Origin: Pacificispira sp040217575
Lineage (GTDB): Bacteria; Pseudomonadota; Alphaproteobacteria; UBA8366; Aestuariispiraceae
NCBI GenBank assembly: GCA_040217575.1
Contig: JAVJPW010000005.1
Coordinates: forward strand, 62,001 to 126,000
Direction: 5' to 3'
DNA length: 64,000 bases
In this document: positions 1 through 9,300 of the stretch, piece after piece
Numbering within the stretch: the stretch's first letter is position 1
Layout of the letters: each line of letters starts with the position of its first letter
Program-made: the position numbers and the translations under genes
Notes under the pieces: generated by a model
Databases searched by the model: none
Told to the model about the DNA's origin: nothing
The model's input: only the letters and a program-made list of their open reading frames with translations

Positions 1-253
1 CCGTAAAGGCTGCCGAACAGCTTATCCCGGTGCCGCGTGCCGCATGTGCAATTGCGTTTGCCGCCTCATCTTCGTGAACGTCATCGGCGTCCAACCGGCA
101 GACGGTCACTGTTTTTATACCGGCGACAGATAATGCTTTTGCATCCTGGGCAGACAGGACGCGCCCCTTCTTAAAGGCTTGCCCCTGCACTCTTACGGAA
201 TGGGCCAGGATCGCGCCGGCTGATTCCACGGACGGGACGGGACCGAATTCCAT
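1..253 (-). CDS. Molybdopterin-binding / MobA-like NTP transferase family protein (N-terminal part, cut by window)
   Basis: The reading frame starts with ATG at 253 and stays open to the left edge, giving about 84 residues. It begins MEFGPVPSVESAGAILAHSV and continues with a 'KKGRVLSAQDAKAL' stretch. This matches the N-terminus of the MoeA/MoaB-like molybdopterin-binding domain that alphaproteobacteria often fuse to a MobA-like nucleotidyltransferase domain. Such proteins are expected to cytidylate or hand over molybdopterin for hydroxylases of the xanthine dehydrogenase and CO dehydrogenase family. The ATG shares one base with the TAA stop of the upstream XdhC-like gene (TAATG), so the two are translationally coupled. 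The C-terminal catalytic part lies outside the window, so the fusion itself is inferred. Confidence 0.7.
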   Translation of the reverse strand, partial: MEFGPVPSVESAGAILAHSVRVQGQAFKKGRVLSAQDAKALSVAGIKTVTVCRLDADDVHEDEAANAIAHAARGTGISCSAAFT

Positions 254-951
254 TACCGTCCCTTCGGGCCGCGCAACGTCAGCGTGATCTGGCCCAGGAT
301 CGCGATTGCAATTTCGGCCGGGGACACGGCCCCGATGTCAAGGCCGATCGGCCCGTCGATCCGGGCAATCGCGTCTTCCGATACACCGCTGTCCTTCAGC
401 CGTTCCGCACGGGCTGCAGCTGTTTTCTTGCTGCCAAGCGCGCCGACATAGAATGCATCGCTGGCCAATGCCACGCCCAACGCAGGGTCATCAAGCTTCG
501 GGTCATGCGTCAGGGCCACTACCGCCGTGCGCGTGTCGGGACGCAGGCGTTCCATAGCTTCTTCCGGCCAGTCCTGCAGGACGTCGATATCAGGGAACCT
601 TGCTTCATCCGCCCAGGCGCCTCGCGGATCGATTACCGTCACACCATACCCTGCAATCAGTGCCATCGGCGCCAGATTTTGCGCGATATGGACCGCGCCC
701 ACGATGATCAGCCGCAGGGGGGGATTGAAGATTTGGAGAAAGACCGTGTCATCCTGAACGGTTGCCGATTTATCCCGCCGCAAGGCATCTGCCGCAGCGT
801 CCAAAATATCTGCAGACACTTCAAGGTCGCCCAGGACAACCCTACCGTCGGCGATCAGGGCCTGGGCGCCGTCCTCAAGCCGCGTGGCGACCACTGCCGG
901 CACCTTATCCGCCCGAAGCGCGCTTAAGCGATCCAAAAGGGCACGGCGCAT
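253..951 (-). CDS. XdhC family protein, Rossmann (C-terminal) half
   Basis: This 232-residue protein carries the XdhC C-terminal domain. It has a dinucleotide-binding segment 'IIVGAVHIAQNLAPMA' near residue 80, a central 'VALTHDPKLDDPAL', 'YVGALGSKKT' and the closing 'GLDIGAVSPAEIAIAIL'. XdhC proteins bind molybdenum cofactor, help its sulfuration and insert it into molybdo-hydroxylases. The N-terminal XdhC_CoxI domain is absent here and is encoded by the gene just upstream, six bases away, so a normally fused protein is split in two. A GGAGG lies about 11 bases before the ATG. Family assignment is firm; which enzyme it serves (the nearby Cox-like hydroxylase) is inferred from position. Confidence 0.88.
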   Translation of the reverse strand: MRRALLDRLSALRADKVPAVVATRLEDGAQALIADGRVVLGDLEVSADILDAAADALRRDKSATVQDDTVFLQIFNPPLRLIIVGAVHIAQNLAPMALIAGYGVTVIDPRGAWADEARFPDIDVLQDWPEEAMERLRPDTRTAVVALTHDPKLDDPALGVALASDAFYVGALGSKKTAAARAERLKDSGVSEDAIARIDGPIGLDIGAVSPAEIAIAILGQITLTLRGPKGR

Positions 952-957
952 CGACGG

Positions 958-1281
958 CTATGCCTCCAGCTTTTCAACGAATACCCGCACGGTGCCACCG
1001 CACGCCAGGCCCACTTCCCAAGCCATGGCATCCGAAACACCGAACTCCATCAGCTTCGGAACCCCGGTTTCCATGACGTCCAACGCTTCCGCGACAACCG
1101 CGCCTTCGATACAGCCGCCGGAGACGGACCCTTCAAATCCCTGTTCCTCATTCACGACCAACTGGCTTCCAGCGGGTCTGGGAGAGGACCCCCAGGTTTG
1201 AACCACAGTGGCAAGCGCGACTTTCAAGCCATTGTCCTGCCACGCCTTTGCCTGCTCTATTGGGTCGACAAATTCCGTCAT
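958..1281 (-). CDS. XdhC/CoxI family protein, N-terminal half
   Basis: This 107-residue protein consists of the XdhC_CoxI domain alone. It shows 'TVVQTWGSSPRPAGSQL' and 'GSVSGGCIEGAVVAEA' in the first 65 residues and 'GLACGGTVRVFVE' at the end. The start chosen is the ATG at 1281 (MTEFVDP), which overlaps the coxE stop as ATGA; a longer frame from 1311 would overlap coxE further with no benefit. With the following gene it reconstitutes a full XdhC. The expected role is molybdenum cofactor binding and insertion for the Cox-type hydroxylase. CoxI in characterised CO dehydrogenase clusters is the closest named relative, but I do not assign that symbol. Confidence 0.87.
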   Translation of the reverse strand: MTEFVDPIEQAKAWQDNGLKVALATVVQTWGSSPRPAGSQLVVNEEQGFEGSVSGGCIEGAVVAEALDVMETGVPKLMEFGVSDAMAWEVGLACGGTVRVFVEKLEA

Positions 1282-2525
1282 GCCGCAAGCGCCTTTCGTT
1301 CTCCTGGCCACATATCCGTGCCGTCGCCCGTCAATGCATCGGCAAGCTGGCCCAAGCTTTCCAGATTGTGGATGGGGCGGAAACTGTCAACATGACGGAT
1401 CATGGCGCGTGCGCCTGCAGCCTTTGGTTGGTAACCATCCCAACGCAGAAGCGGATTAAGCCAGATCAGTTTTCGACAGGACTTGTGCAACCGGTCCATT
1501 TCGGCGTCCAACCCGGCCGCCGCATCCCTGTCCAGCCCGTCGGAAATCAAAAGCACGATCGGCCCCTGCGTCATAACACGCCGGGACCAGTCCCGATTGA
1601 ATTCGGCCAGTGTCAGCCCTATGCGGGTGCCACCGGCCCAGTCTTCGACCAGGTCGGCGCATTGATCGACGGCTACATCCGGGTCCTTGCGGCGCATGGT
1701 GCGGGTTACATTGGTAAGCCGGGTGCCGAACAGGAAACTTTGAACGCGGTCGCGATCGTTGGTCAGCGTATGGATGAAATGCAGCATCATGCGGGCATAT
1801 CGGTCCATCGACCCCGAAATGTCGCAAAGTATGACCAGTGGCGGGACGCGTCGTTTGCGTTTTCGCATCGACAATTGTGCGACATCGCCCCCGGTACGTG
1901 CCGCCCGGCGTAACGTGGCACGCAGGTCCGTCCTACGGCCCTTCGGGTCGGGGTGAAACCGGCGTGTCGGGGTTGGTCTGAATGCCAGACGCATGCGACG
2001 GATGGCCTTTCGTGCCTCATCCAACTCTGCGCCGGTCATTTTTTCGAAATCCTTGGCGGTCAGCACTTCCTGTCGTGAGAATGTCAGCGTCGCGTCGATG
2101 TCGAACTGTTCTTCTTCCTCATTCGCTTCCTGTTCAGGGGCGGCCCCTTCGCCGGCCAGAGCTTCGGCCAGTCTGGTTGCCATTTCCTGCTTTTCCGCGG
2201 GTTGTTCCCCCTTCATTGCGGGCAACAGCATCGCCATCGCCTTTTCCAGAAGGTTCGGGTTTTTCCAGAAGAAATGGAACGCCTGGTCGAACAATTCCCG
2301 CTGGTCTCGGCGATTCACGAATACGGAATGAAGCGTCCAGTAAAAGTCCCGGCGGTTGTCGACCCCGACCGCAGAAACGGCTTCCAGCGCATCCAGGACC
2401 TTGCCGGTCCCGACCGGAAGACCCGCGGCCCGCAGAACTCTTGCAAAATGCATGATGTTATCCGCTAGCCGCCCGCCGTCGGCGGTGCCAAGAACAAGGT
2501 TCGCGGCGGGGTGATCGTTGGTCAC
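1278..2525 (-). CDS. coxE: VWA domain-containing CoxE family maturation protein
   Basis: This 415-residue protein has a helical N-terminal region, an acidic stretch near residues 128-142 and a C-terminal von Willebrand A domain with the metal-site motif 'DISGSMD' at residues 235-241. In Oligotropha carboxidovorans, CoxE works with the AAA ATPase CoxD to build the Cu-S-Mo centre of CO dehydrogenase. Relatives accompany other molybdo-hydroxylases. Translation starts with GTG at 2525, overlapping the coxD stop (GTGA), and ends overlapping the next gene (ATGA), so coxD, coxE and the XdhC halves form one tightly coupled operon. The family is clear. The metal chemistry is uncertain because the partner large subunit is of form II. 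Confidence 0.9.
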   Translation of the reverse strand: MTNDHPAANLVLGTADGGRLADNIMHFARVLRAAGLPVGTGKVLDALEAVSAVGVDNRRDFYWTLHSVFVNRRDQRELFDQAFHFFWKNPNLLEKAMAMLLPAMKGEQPAEKQEMATRLAEALAGEGAAPEQEANEEEEQFDIDATLTFSRQEVLTAKDFEKMTGAELDEARKAIRRMRLAFRPTPTRRFHPDPKGRRTDLRATLRRAARTGGDVAQLSMRKRKRRVPPLVILCDISGSMDRYARMMLHFIHTLTNDRDRVQSFLFGTRLTNVTRTMRRKDPDVAVDQCADLVEDWAGGTRIGLTLAEFNRDWSRRVMTQGPIVLLISDGLDRDAAAGLDAEMDRLHKSCRKLIWLNPLLRWDGYQPKAAGARAMIRHVDSFRPIHNLESLGQLADALTGDGTDMWPGERKALAA

Positions 2526-3457
2526 GCGGCGGCTCCCGCCTCTGCCAGTTCCGCTTTTACCTCATCCAGGATTCGCGCCGCCTCGGACCCCCGCAGTTTT
2601 GCAATATCGTCCTGATATTTCAGCAGCGCGCCCAGCGTGTCGTTGATCGTATCCGGGTCGAGAGCCAGCCGGTCCAGCTGCGTCAGCGCCTGCGCCCAGT
2701 CGATTGTCTCTGCGACGCCCGGCAGCTTGAAAAGGTCCAAAGTCCGGATTTTTTGAACGAATGCGACAATCTGACGGCTTAACGCTTCCGGCGCGTTCGG
2801 TGCTTTTACGGCAAGGATGGCCAATTCGCGTTCCGCATTCGGGTAGTCCACCCAGTAATAGAAACAGCGGCGTTTGATTGCGTCATGAATTTCACGGGTT
2901 CTGTTGGACGTCAGGACGACAATTGGCGGTTCGGCCGCCTTGACCGTGCCGAATTCGGGAACCGTTACCTGAAAGTCGGAGAGCACCTCCAACAGGAATG
3001 CTTCGAACGGTTCGTCTGTGCGATCCAATTCATCGATCAGCAGAACCGGCGGTGCGCCGGCGTTTGCGTTTTCCAGCGCCTGAAGGATGGGCCGCTTGAT
3101 CAGAAAGCGTTCTGAAAACAGGTCTGCTTCCAGTTTGCTGCGGTCCGCACCACCGGATGCTTCCGAAAGGCGGATTTCCATCATCTGACGGGCGTAATTC
3201 CATTCGTAGACGGCCGACGCTATGTCCAGACCTTCATAACACTGAAGCCTGATCAGCGGACGGTCGAGCGTGTCGGAAAGCACCTTTGCTATTTCCGTCT
3301 TTCCGGTGCCCGCTTCGCCTTCAAGAAACAATGGGCGCCCCAGTTTCAGCGCCAGATAAAGAGCCGTTGCCAATGAGCGGTCGGCCACGTAACTGCCGCG
3401 GGCAAGAAGTTCCTGGGTTTCGTCTACGGACTGGACGGAATTCTGGGCACCTGACAT
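2522..3457 (-). CDS. coxD: MoxR-type AAA ATPase, CoxD-like
   Basis: This 311-residue MoxR-family ATPase has Walker A 'GEAGTGKT' at residues 47-54 and Walker B 'VLLIDELD' at 138-145, followed by a sensor segment 'IVVLTSNRTREIHDA'. MoxR ATPases pair with VWA proteins to remodel or insert metal into client enzymes; here the VWA partner CoxE follows immediately. The ATG at 3457 has GAGG about five bases upstream, and a candidate promoter lies just before it, so this is probably the first gene of the coxD-coxE-xdhC-mocA operon. The assignment to CoxD rather than another MoxR subgroup rests on the neighbours. Confidence 0.9.
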   Translation of the reverse strand: MSGAQNSVQSVDETQELLARGSYVADRSLATALYLALKLGRPLFLEGEAGTGKTEIAKVLSDTLDRPLIRLQCYEGLDIASAVYEWNYARQMMEIRLSEASGGADRSKLEADLFSERFLIKRPILQALENANAGAPPVLLIDELDRTDEPFEAFLLEVLSDFQVTVPEFGTVKAAEPPIVVLTSNRTREIHDAIKRRCFYYWVDYPNAERELAILAVKAPNAPEALSRQIVAFVQKIRTLDLFKLPGVAETIDWAQALTQLDRLALDPDTINDTLGALLKYQDDIAKLRGSEAARILDEVKAELAEAGAAA

Positions 3458-3494
3458 GTAACCTCACAAAACTGGGGAAATTTTTCCTTGCGAG

Positions 3495-3522
3495 GATATA
3501 ACCCGAACCCATGACACCTCAA
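3495..3522 (-). promoter_or_regulatory. Candidate sigma-70 promoter for the coxD operon
   Basis: On the minus strand TTGAGG (3522-3517) and TATATC (3500-3495) are separated by 16 bases. They lie about 40 bases before the coxD ATG, in the short gap after the cyclic-nucleotide-binding gene. Box matches are partial and were judged by eye. Confidence 0.4.
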
Positions 3523-3528
3523 CCGTGA

Positions 3529-5565
3529 TCAGGCGGCCCACCATTCATGGTCCGGTGTTGGATCACCTCCGTCCAACCTTTCCAACGCTTCTTCCACCAG
3601 AATGCGGTTGCTCTTCGCCGTTTGGATTAGTGAAGAAATTCGGGCCTGCTCAAATACCTCCAGTGCATTTTCAAACCCGTTCATGGCTTCGGCCAGGAAA
3701 TCGGGCGATCCTTCCGCACGACCCAGCAAATATAGGGCGGTGGCGCGGTTGTTGAGCGTACGCGCCCACCCCAGTGGATTGTGTAGCTTGCTTCGGACTT
3801 CCATGGCGTTCTTGCAGACCTGGCACGCCCATCCGAGGAAATCCGTCTTCTTGGAAAGTCTGCCAACCAGGATCAGGAGCTGCCCCAGGCCGTTCATCGT
3901 ATCTGCCCATGGGTCCTGCATCGTATTCTTGTCGCACACCGCCAACGCCTTGTTGAAACTTTCGATCCCTTTCTTGCAGCGGGCGACACTGCCGGACAGA
4001 AGCGCGCCTCGATACAGGATCGCGCCATGTCGGGCGTTTGCGGTCAGATATTGGTAGCGATGCTGTTTCGGGTCGAAAAGTTCGGCGGCCTTGCTGACCG
4101 ACTGTTCGGCCATATCGCGATGCCGGTCGCTTTTTTCACGCTCAGCGATTGCGTTCAGGACGATCCCGCGGTGCAGATGGGCCAGGCCCAGAGTTAGTGT
4201 TTCGTCGTCCGGGGCCGTCTCAATGGCTTCAAGATAGGCATCGACGGCGTCTTCCAGGCCGACGGATTGGCGCCCTGCGGCCTTTCCCTTACGGGCCGCC
4301 GCATTGCCATAGGCTATCAGTTGGCGGGCCGCCTGTGCGGCGGTCAGCCGGTCCAGGGCCAGCGCCCCGACCTCTTTCGTGTTTGGCAGGTCGGACGGCA
4401 GAAGCGCCTCTAGGGATTCACTCAAGCGGCCCTCACGGCCAGGCAATCCGGCGCGGATGACCCCGAATAGTGTGTTTCTCTGAATATCATCCAAATCCGG
4501 CGGGACATAAAACCTGTCATGCACCGAAAATCCGCCGATGCGACTTTCCTCATCCGGCCAAATCGTGACGATTTGCAACTCGATCAGGTCGCCGTCCGCG
4601 CCATCGACAACGCTGCCCAGAACTGCGATGGCAGCGCCCGTATGGGTAATGGCCCGGCGCGCAGAGGAGATTCGTGCGTCTTCGTCCGCGTTTTTTGTAC
4701 CAATTTCCGCCAGCGTCAGCGCTGCGGGACTGAACGCATCGGACTTTTCCAACTCCGTCAGAAGCATCTCCCCCAAAGTGCCATTCGGGTCGTTTGTCAG
4801 CGGCGCGACCAGAACCACAGGCAGGCCCTTTTTAACGGTCTCTCGGGGCATGAAATCCTGGGAGGTCCCCGGCGCGGGCTCACAACGTTGTGGCCCGTCA
4901 CCCGCACCCTCTTCTGTCGCTGGACCAACTGGCGACCGTTCGGGCCCATGCGACGTTGCGGGGGAGGGGGCAGCCGTGGGTTCCGGCAAAGTCTCCTCCG
5001 CCGGAGGGGATCCTTCTATGAAACCGTCGAACTTTTCCTGCGGGTTTCTTTTCCTTCCATCCGTGGACCCCGGCTTCAGATCTTCCAGATCTACCTTTTC
5101 CGGATTCTCGACAGGCGATGCGTCCGTGCGGGCAGTCTCTGACGGCGCGACTCCTGGTGGGGAAATAGGGGGCAACTCCAACGCGATCCCGGACGTTTGT
5201 TGCCGCAGGCGGCTGACAAGGACCGTCATAATGGAGGACGCAAATTGAGGATCCTGGCTGATCATCGTAAGGAACGGGCCGGAATCGAACTCCCGTACCC
5301 GGGCCGCACCTTTCGCCCTGGCCGAAGCGGAACGCGGCCGTCCGTCGATCACCCCCATCTCGCCAAGCAACTGTCCCTTGTCGAGTACGGCAATTGCGAC
5401 ATCGCCTTCCGCTTTTTCCGTAAAGACCTCAACCAGGCCATCTTCGACTATGCAGGCGAAATCGCTCGGCTCATTTTGCCGAAATATGACCTCGCCATCG
5501 TCGAGTTCTCGAAGTCTTCCTTCCAAGACTTGCCACCCTGATTCCAAGCACCAACCGCGCCACAA
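3529..5565 (-). CDS. Cyclic nucleotide-binding domain protein with TolB-like and TPR-like regions
   Basis: This 678-residue soluble protein has three parts. Residues about 5-120 are a cyclic nucleotide-binding (cAMP receptor-like) domain: 'GEVIFRQNEPSDFACIVEDG', then 'LGEMGVIDGRPRSAS' as the phosphate-binding cassette. Residues about 150-240 are a Pro/Glu-rich linker. The segment from about 250 to 380 ('LPVVLVAPLTND', 'AIAVLGSVVDGADGDLIELQI') resembles the TolB-N-like domain found beside class III cyclases, and the rest is helical and TPR-like. No DNA-binding domain or membrane helix is visible, so it probably relays a nucleotide signal by protein contacts. The frame opens with TTG at 5565; no ATG precedes the domain, so the exact start is uncertain. 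Neighbours give no clear partner. Confidence 0.75.
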   Translation of the reverse strand: MWRGWCLESGWQVLEGRLRELDDGEVIFRQNEPSDFACIVEDGLVEVFTEKAEGDVAIAVLDKGQLLGEMGVIDGRPRSASARAKGAARVREFDSGPFLTMISQDPQFASSIMTVLVSRLRQQTSGIALELPPISPPGVAPSETARTDASPVENPEKVDLEDLKPGSTDGRKRNPQEKFDGFIEGSPPAEETLPEPTAAPSPATSHGPERSPVGPATEEGAGDGPQRCEPAPGTSQDFMPRETVKKGLPVVLVAPLTNDPNGTLGEMLLTELEKSDAFSPAALTLAEIGTKNADEDARISSARRAITHTGAAIAVLGSVVDGADGDLIELQIVTIWPDEESRIGGFSVHDRFYVPPDLDDIQRNTLFGVIRAGLPGREGRLSESLEALLPSDLPNTKEVGALALDRLTAAQAARQLIAYGNAAARKGKAAGRQSVGLEDAVDAYLEAIETAPDDETLTLGLAHLHRGIVLNAIAEREKSDRHRDMAEQSVSKAAELFDPKQHRYQYLTANARHGAILYRGALLSGSVARCKKGIESFNKALAVCDKNTMQDPWADTMNGLGQLLILVGRLSKKTDFLGWACQVCKNAMEVRSKLHNPLGWARTLNNRATALYLLGRAEGSPDFLAEAMNGFENALEVFEQARISSLIQTAKSNRILVEEALERLDGGDPTPDHEWWAA

Positions 5566-5692
5566 ACCTGTTGTGTGGCACAGCGCACAAGTGCACGCCC
5601 TCCAGACTGAATAGTAGCATAGGCTGTGCCAAAGCAGGGATTTCCAGGCATTTCGCTAAATGCAATTTTAGGAAAATGCTGTCGGGTCAGAC

Positions 5693-6070
5693 CTATTTCT
5701 GAATCCACGCACCATCGATCAGGAACCACCAGCCCACCGGCGCATTGTCATAGATCGCCGCAGCATAGATTTCCTGGATCGCGGTGATGTCGACGCCCTG
5801 TTCATCCGCTTTTGTCTGATAGTAGTCCCGCCGTTGCCCGTTCACCTGTGCGACCAGGGCGGACAGGTCTTCACCGGCACCGTCGCGGGCGATCGCGAAT
5901 CCGTCTTCGCCTTCGCCAACCAGGCCTTCGTCACGCGGCGCGTCCAGCGGACCGGCGTTTTGGGCAAGCGCCGCCGGCATGACGGGCGACACGATACATA
6001 TAGCCAAACCGCCCGCCAGATATTTCAGAACGATCCGGCGCTCTTTAGAAAATCGGGTTTTCTTCAACAT
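5693..6070 (-). CDS. ydbL: YdbL family (DUF1318) periplasmic protein
   Basis: This 125-residue protein has an N-terminal signal peptide (basic start, then 'YLAGGLAICIVSPVMPAALA') and a DUF1318 domain: 'DEGLVGEGEDGFAI', a 'VNGQRRDYYQTKADEQGVD' segment and a terminal 'GWWFLIDGAWIQK'. In Escherichia coli YdbL is the periplasmic partner that modulates YdbH-YnbE bridge assembly. I chose the ATG at 6070, preceded by GAGG within the end of ynbE, over an upstream TTG at 6088. The 26-base overlap with ynbE indicates coupling. The operon order ydbH-ynbE-ydbL matches that of enterobacteria. I am confident of the family. Confidence 0.88.
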   Translation of the reverse strand: MLKKTRFSKERRIVLKYLAGGLAICIVSPVMPAALAQNAGPLDAPRDEGLVGEGEDGFAIARDGAGEDLSALVAQVNGQRRDYYQTKADEQGVDITAIQEIYAAAIYDNAPVGWWFLIDGAWIQK

Positions 6071-6251
6071 CCTCTTGTGCCTCTTCAATCAGCCTAAGGC
6101 GAACATCAGCGTCCAAACGGACATTCAGGTTGATGGTGATCGGTTCACGCGGTGCCTCAACCTGCACGGTCGGCGTGCATCCTGACAGGATAGCCATGAC
6201 ACCGGCCAGAATGACAACCCATTGAACAGCGCGGTCTGAAGCTTGTTTCAC
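6045..6251 (-). CDS. ynbE: YnbE-like outer-membrane lipoprotein
   Basis: This small protein has 68 residues. A hydrophobic signal segment 'VVILAGVMAILSGC' ends in a lipobox (LSGC), followed by 'TPTVQVEAPREPITINLNV' and an acidic tail. That is the usual YnbE layout: a lipid-anchored protein whose conserved beta strand stacks onto the periplasmic end of YdbH in the E. coli phospholipid-transport bridge. The frame extends upstream, but GTG at 6251 with AGGAACGG before it gives the normal family length and puts the signal peptide at the N-terminus. It lies 88 bases after ydbH and overlaps ydbL. Confidence 0.85.
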   Translation of the reverse strand: MKQASDRAVQWVVILAGVMAILSGCTPTVQVEAPREPITINLNVRLDADVRLRLIEEAQEDVEENPIF

Positions 6252-6339
6252 GGTAAAACCGTTCCTGTTTCCAATACTGATCACCAGAGGATAGCGACAG
6301 TTTAGAGGGAAAATCCGTCTTAGGAAGTGCTTTATGCCA

Positions 6340-9300
6340 TCAGTTTGCAATGGCGCGTCCTTCGGGCAATCCACGAAGCAGGCGCGTGGGAAGTGCGGCA
6401 ACCAAACTGATAAGATCATACAATGCCCGGTGATCGGTGCTGAGCGATACATTCAGGTCAACGGGATGGCCGTCCAGAATATCCGGGTTGCGCCCGCTGA
6501 TACCGATTTCCGCCCGCCCGTTTGCCGCATCCGGCAGGTGGATTTCCGCACTCAGGGAATCGAAGTGGAAGTCTTTCAGGATGTTGGCGACGAACTGAAC
6601 CATTTCCCCCTGTCCCTCCAGAGCATGGGCGAGCGACGGGTTGTCGATCATCAACCGACCGCCGCCGTCGCTGGTGACGGTTCCATTTTCGACAATCACC
6701 TCGCCATCCAGATAGCGGATTGGAATGACCCCCGACAGACGTCCGGTCGCCGTGAAGCCCGAAATTCCAGCCAGTCGCGTCAGTCGTTCCATATTGACGC
6801 GCCGGATCTGAAGCGCGCCGGTACCCGTCAGGTTTTCCGGGTCAATGTTCATATCAATTAGTGAAATCGTGCCACCCAGGGCTTCCAGCCGAAACTCATT
6901 CAATCCTACGGTGTTGTCTGACATCATCTGAAAGTCGGCACGTGCCGGTATCCGGCCCAGTCCGGGAACGCTCATGACACCGGTCAGAGTTTGATTTTGG
7001 CCTGTGGCCGGAAAATTGGCGATATCGAAGACAATTCGCCCCTCCAGATTGTCTATGGTGCCTTGTTGCGTCCGCACCGACAGCCCGTCCAGTGACAGAA
7101 GCGCCGCCCCGGACAGGTTCGCGCCGATGGCTCCGTTCACGCTTAGTGACAAGGTGCCTGTCATGTCCGGCGGTTGGGCGGGCAACATTTCCGGGGGCAT
7201 GAAATCCGCCAGTGACAGTGCCGAAGGTCCGAACTCCACCGGGGCGGTGTTTATTGAAAAGCGCCCGACCGACCCTGCATCAGGGTTCAGCGAGGCGCTG
7301 ATGGCGGCATTCAGGCGACCATCGGCAAAAGAAACCGGCCCATTGAAATGCAGTGTCCCGTCCGGCGCATGGCGGCCATTGATTTGCAACGACAAGGAAC
7401 CGGGTAGGATCGCTGAACCGTCCATTGTCAATGCTTCCGCGGAAAGGGTCGCATTTCCAGTCTGGTCGACGGTTTGAAGATGAAGGCTGGCTGAATTGAG
7501 CGCAAAGCCGGTTGCTGTATCTTCAACATCAAAGGGACCAAGTGCGAAGGTCAGGGCATTTTCCGAATATTGAAACGACACGTCCTGGCGAGAGAACCTG
7601 ACGTTGGATGCCCTTTGGTTTGCCGATTCCTGTGCCAGGGCGATTTCCAGAGGATCCAGCACCAGAGCGCCCGATAGAAACAGACTTCCAGACAGGTCAG
7701 TGGGTGCGAATTCAACTGTCGTGACCGTCCCGCGCGGTACCGATGCACCTAAATTGGGTGACAGGCGAAGGTCCCCGGTACCGGTAAGTCCGGTCGCGGA
7801 TATCCGCGACCCCGAACCAAAATCGACACGGATGTCTGACAAATCCGATCCCAGACTCAGGCGCCCGGCTATGTCGATATCCGTTCTTTCGGCCCAAAGC
7901 GGGTCGGCAATTTCCCCGAAAATGGTCGCGCGCATGGCAACGGGAATATGAAGGGCCGGGAATGTTCCGTCGGACAGGATTGATGTCAGGGGAAGGTCGA
8001 TCTCGCCTGTCGTGATTTCGGCGGAGATGTCCCTCGGCAAGTCCAGACCGCGAACCAGGACGGCTTCCAGTGTCCTGAAACTTGATGATACGGGATTAAG
8101 TTCCTGGTCGAACACGATACTCGACGGTTCAACTTCCAACGATAACGGGCCGCCCGACAGTGACAGAGCCATGTTCATGTCGCCCCGCCAGCCATAAGCC
8201 CGGTCAGGCACCAGACGAATTGAAGGATCTCCCGAAACACCAGTGAGCGATGCCTGAACCGGACCCTGCAGATAGGCCGAAAATTCTGCCGGAATGGCCG
8301 TCATCAGGGATGGGGGCAGGGCGGACAACTGGACTTCCAATCCTGTGGGCAGACTGAGTTCCGTAATGCTGCCTTCGGACCGCATAGTGGCTGACCCGTC
8401 TGACAGGGTTGCGTGGTCGAATTCATGCCCGGTCAGGGTTACACCCGACCACGCTGCTTCCGCACTTGCAGATAGTGCCGCCAGAACAGGGGCGGGGTCC
8501 TGAATTGTAGGCAGCCCGTCCGCCATTCCGCCGCCGACAATGTCGAACACCAATGTTGCCCGTCCGGTTGCGCGCTGAATGTCGGGTACAAAATACGGAA
8601 GCCAATGGGAAAGGGAGAGGTCGACCGTACCAGTGCCTGCAATTTCGGACCGGTCGATCGTAACGTCGGCGATTATTGCGCTGATGGATGCCGAATCTTC
8701 CAGATTGACCGACATATGTGCCGGAAAAAGCACAGGGCTGGCCGGCAGGTCCAGTATCACCGACCCAGAAATCAATTGCTGTCCAAGGGGCGTGTCGGCC
8801 GTGAGTGCAATGTCGCGCACTTCAAGTCCCCCAACAGGCAGTGCCAACACGGGTTCTTCCCCCGATGCAGTTTCCCGGTCGCCGAAAAGGGGAAGTCCGG
8901 CAATGGTCAAATCGCCTTCTTTCGAAACGGATATGGTTGCGGACAATCCGGTGATTGCAACGAAGTCCGCATAGGGCGGGGACAAAAGGTCGTCTGAGAA
9001 ATCGACACGCAGGGATGAAATGAATGGGCCATCGCGAACCGAAATTTCTTCGGCAGTCAGGCCGTCCAGGTCGATCGCGATAATCCTTGATGTGATTTCA
9101 ACCCCTGAAACTTCCCGAACAATTGCGGGAAGCAGTGTGTTTGCAATCGTAACACGTCCGTACCACCCCCCAATGATCAGAAGCAGAAGGCACAGCAATG
9201 ATCCGCCAACCGCCCAAAGAATGCCCGGTAGCCGCTTTGCGCCGGATTCCCCTGGTTCTTCATCGTCCGGCAGTGTGGCTGGTTCTGTGGCCCGTAAGGG

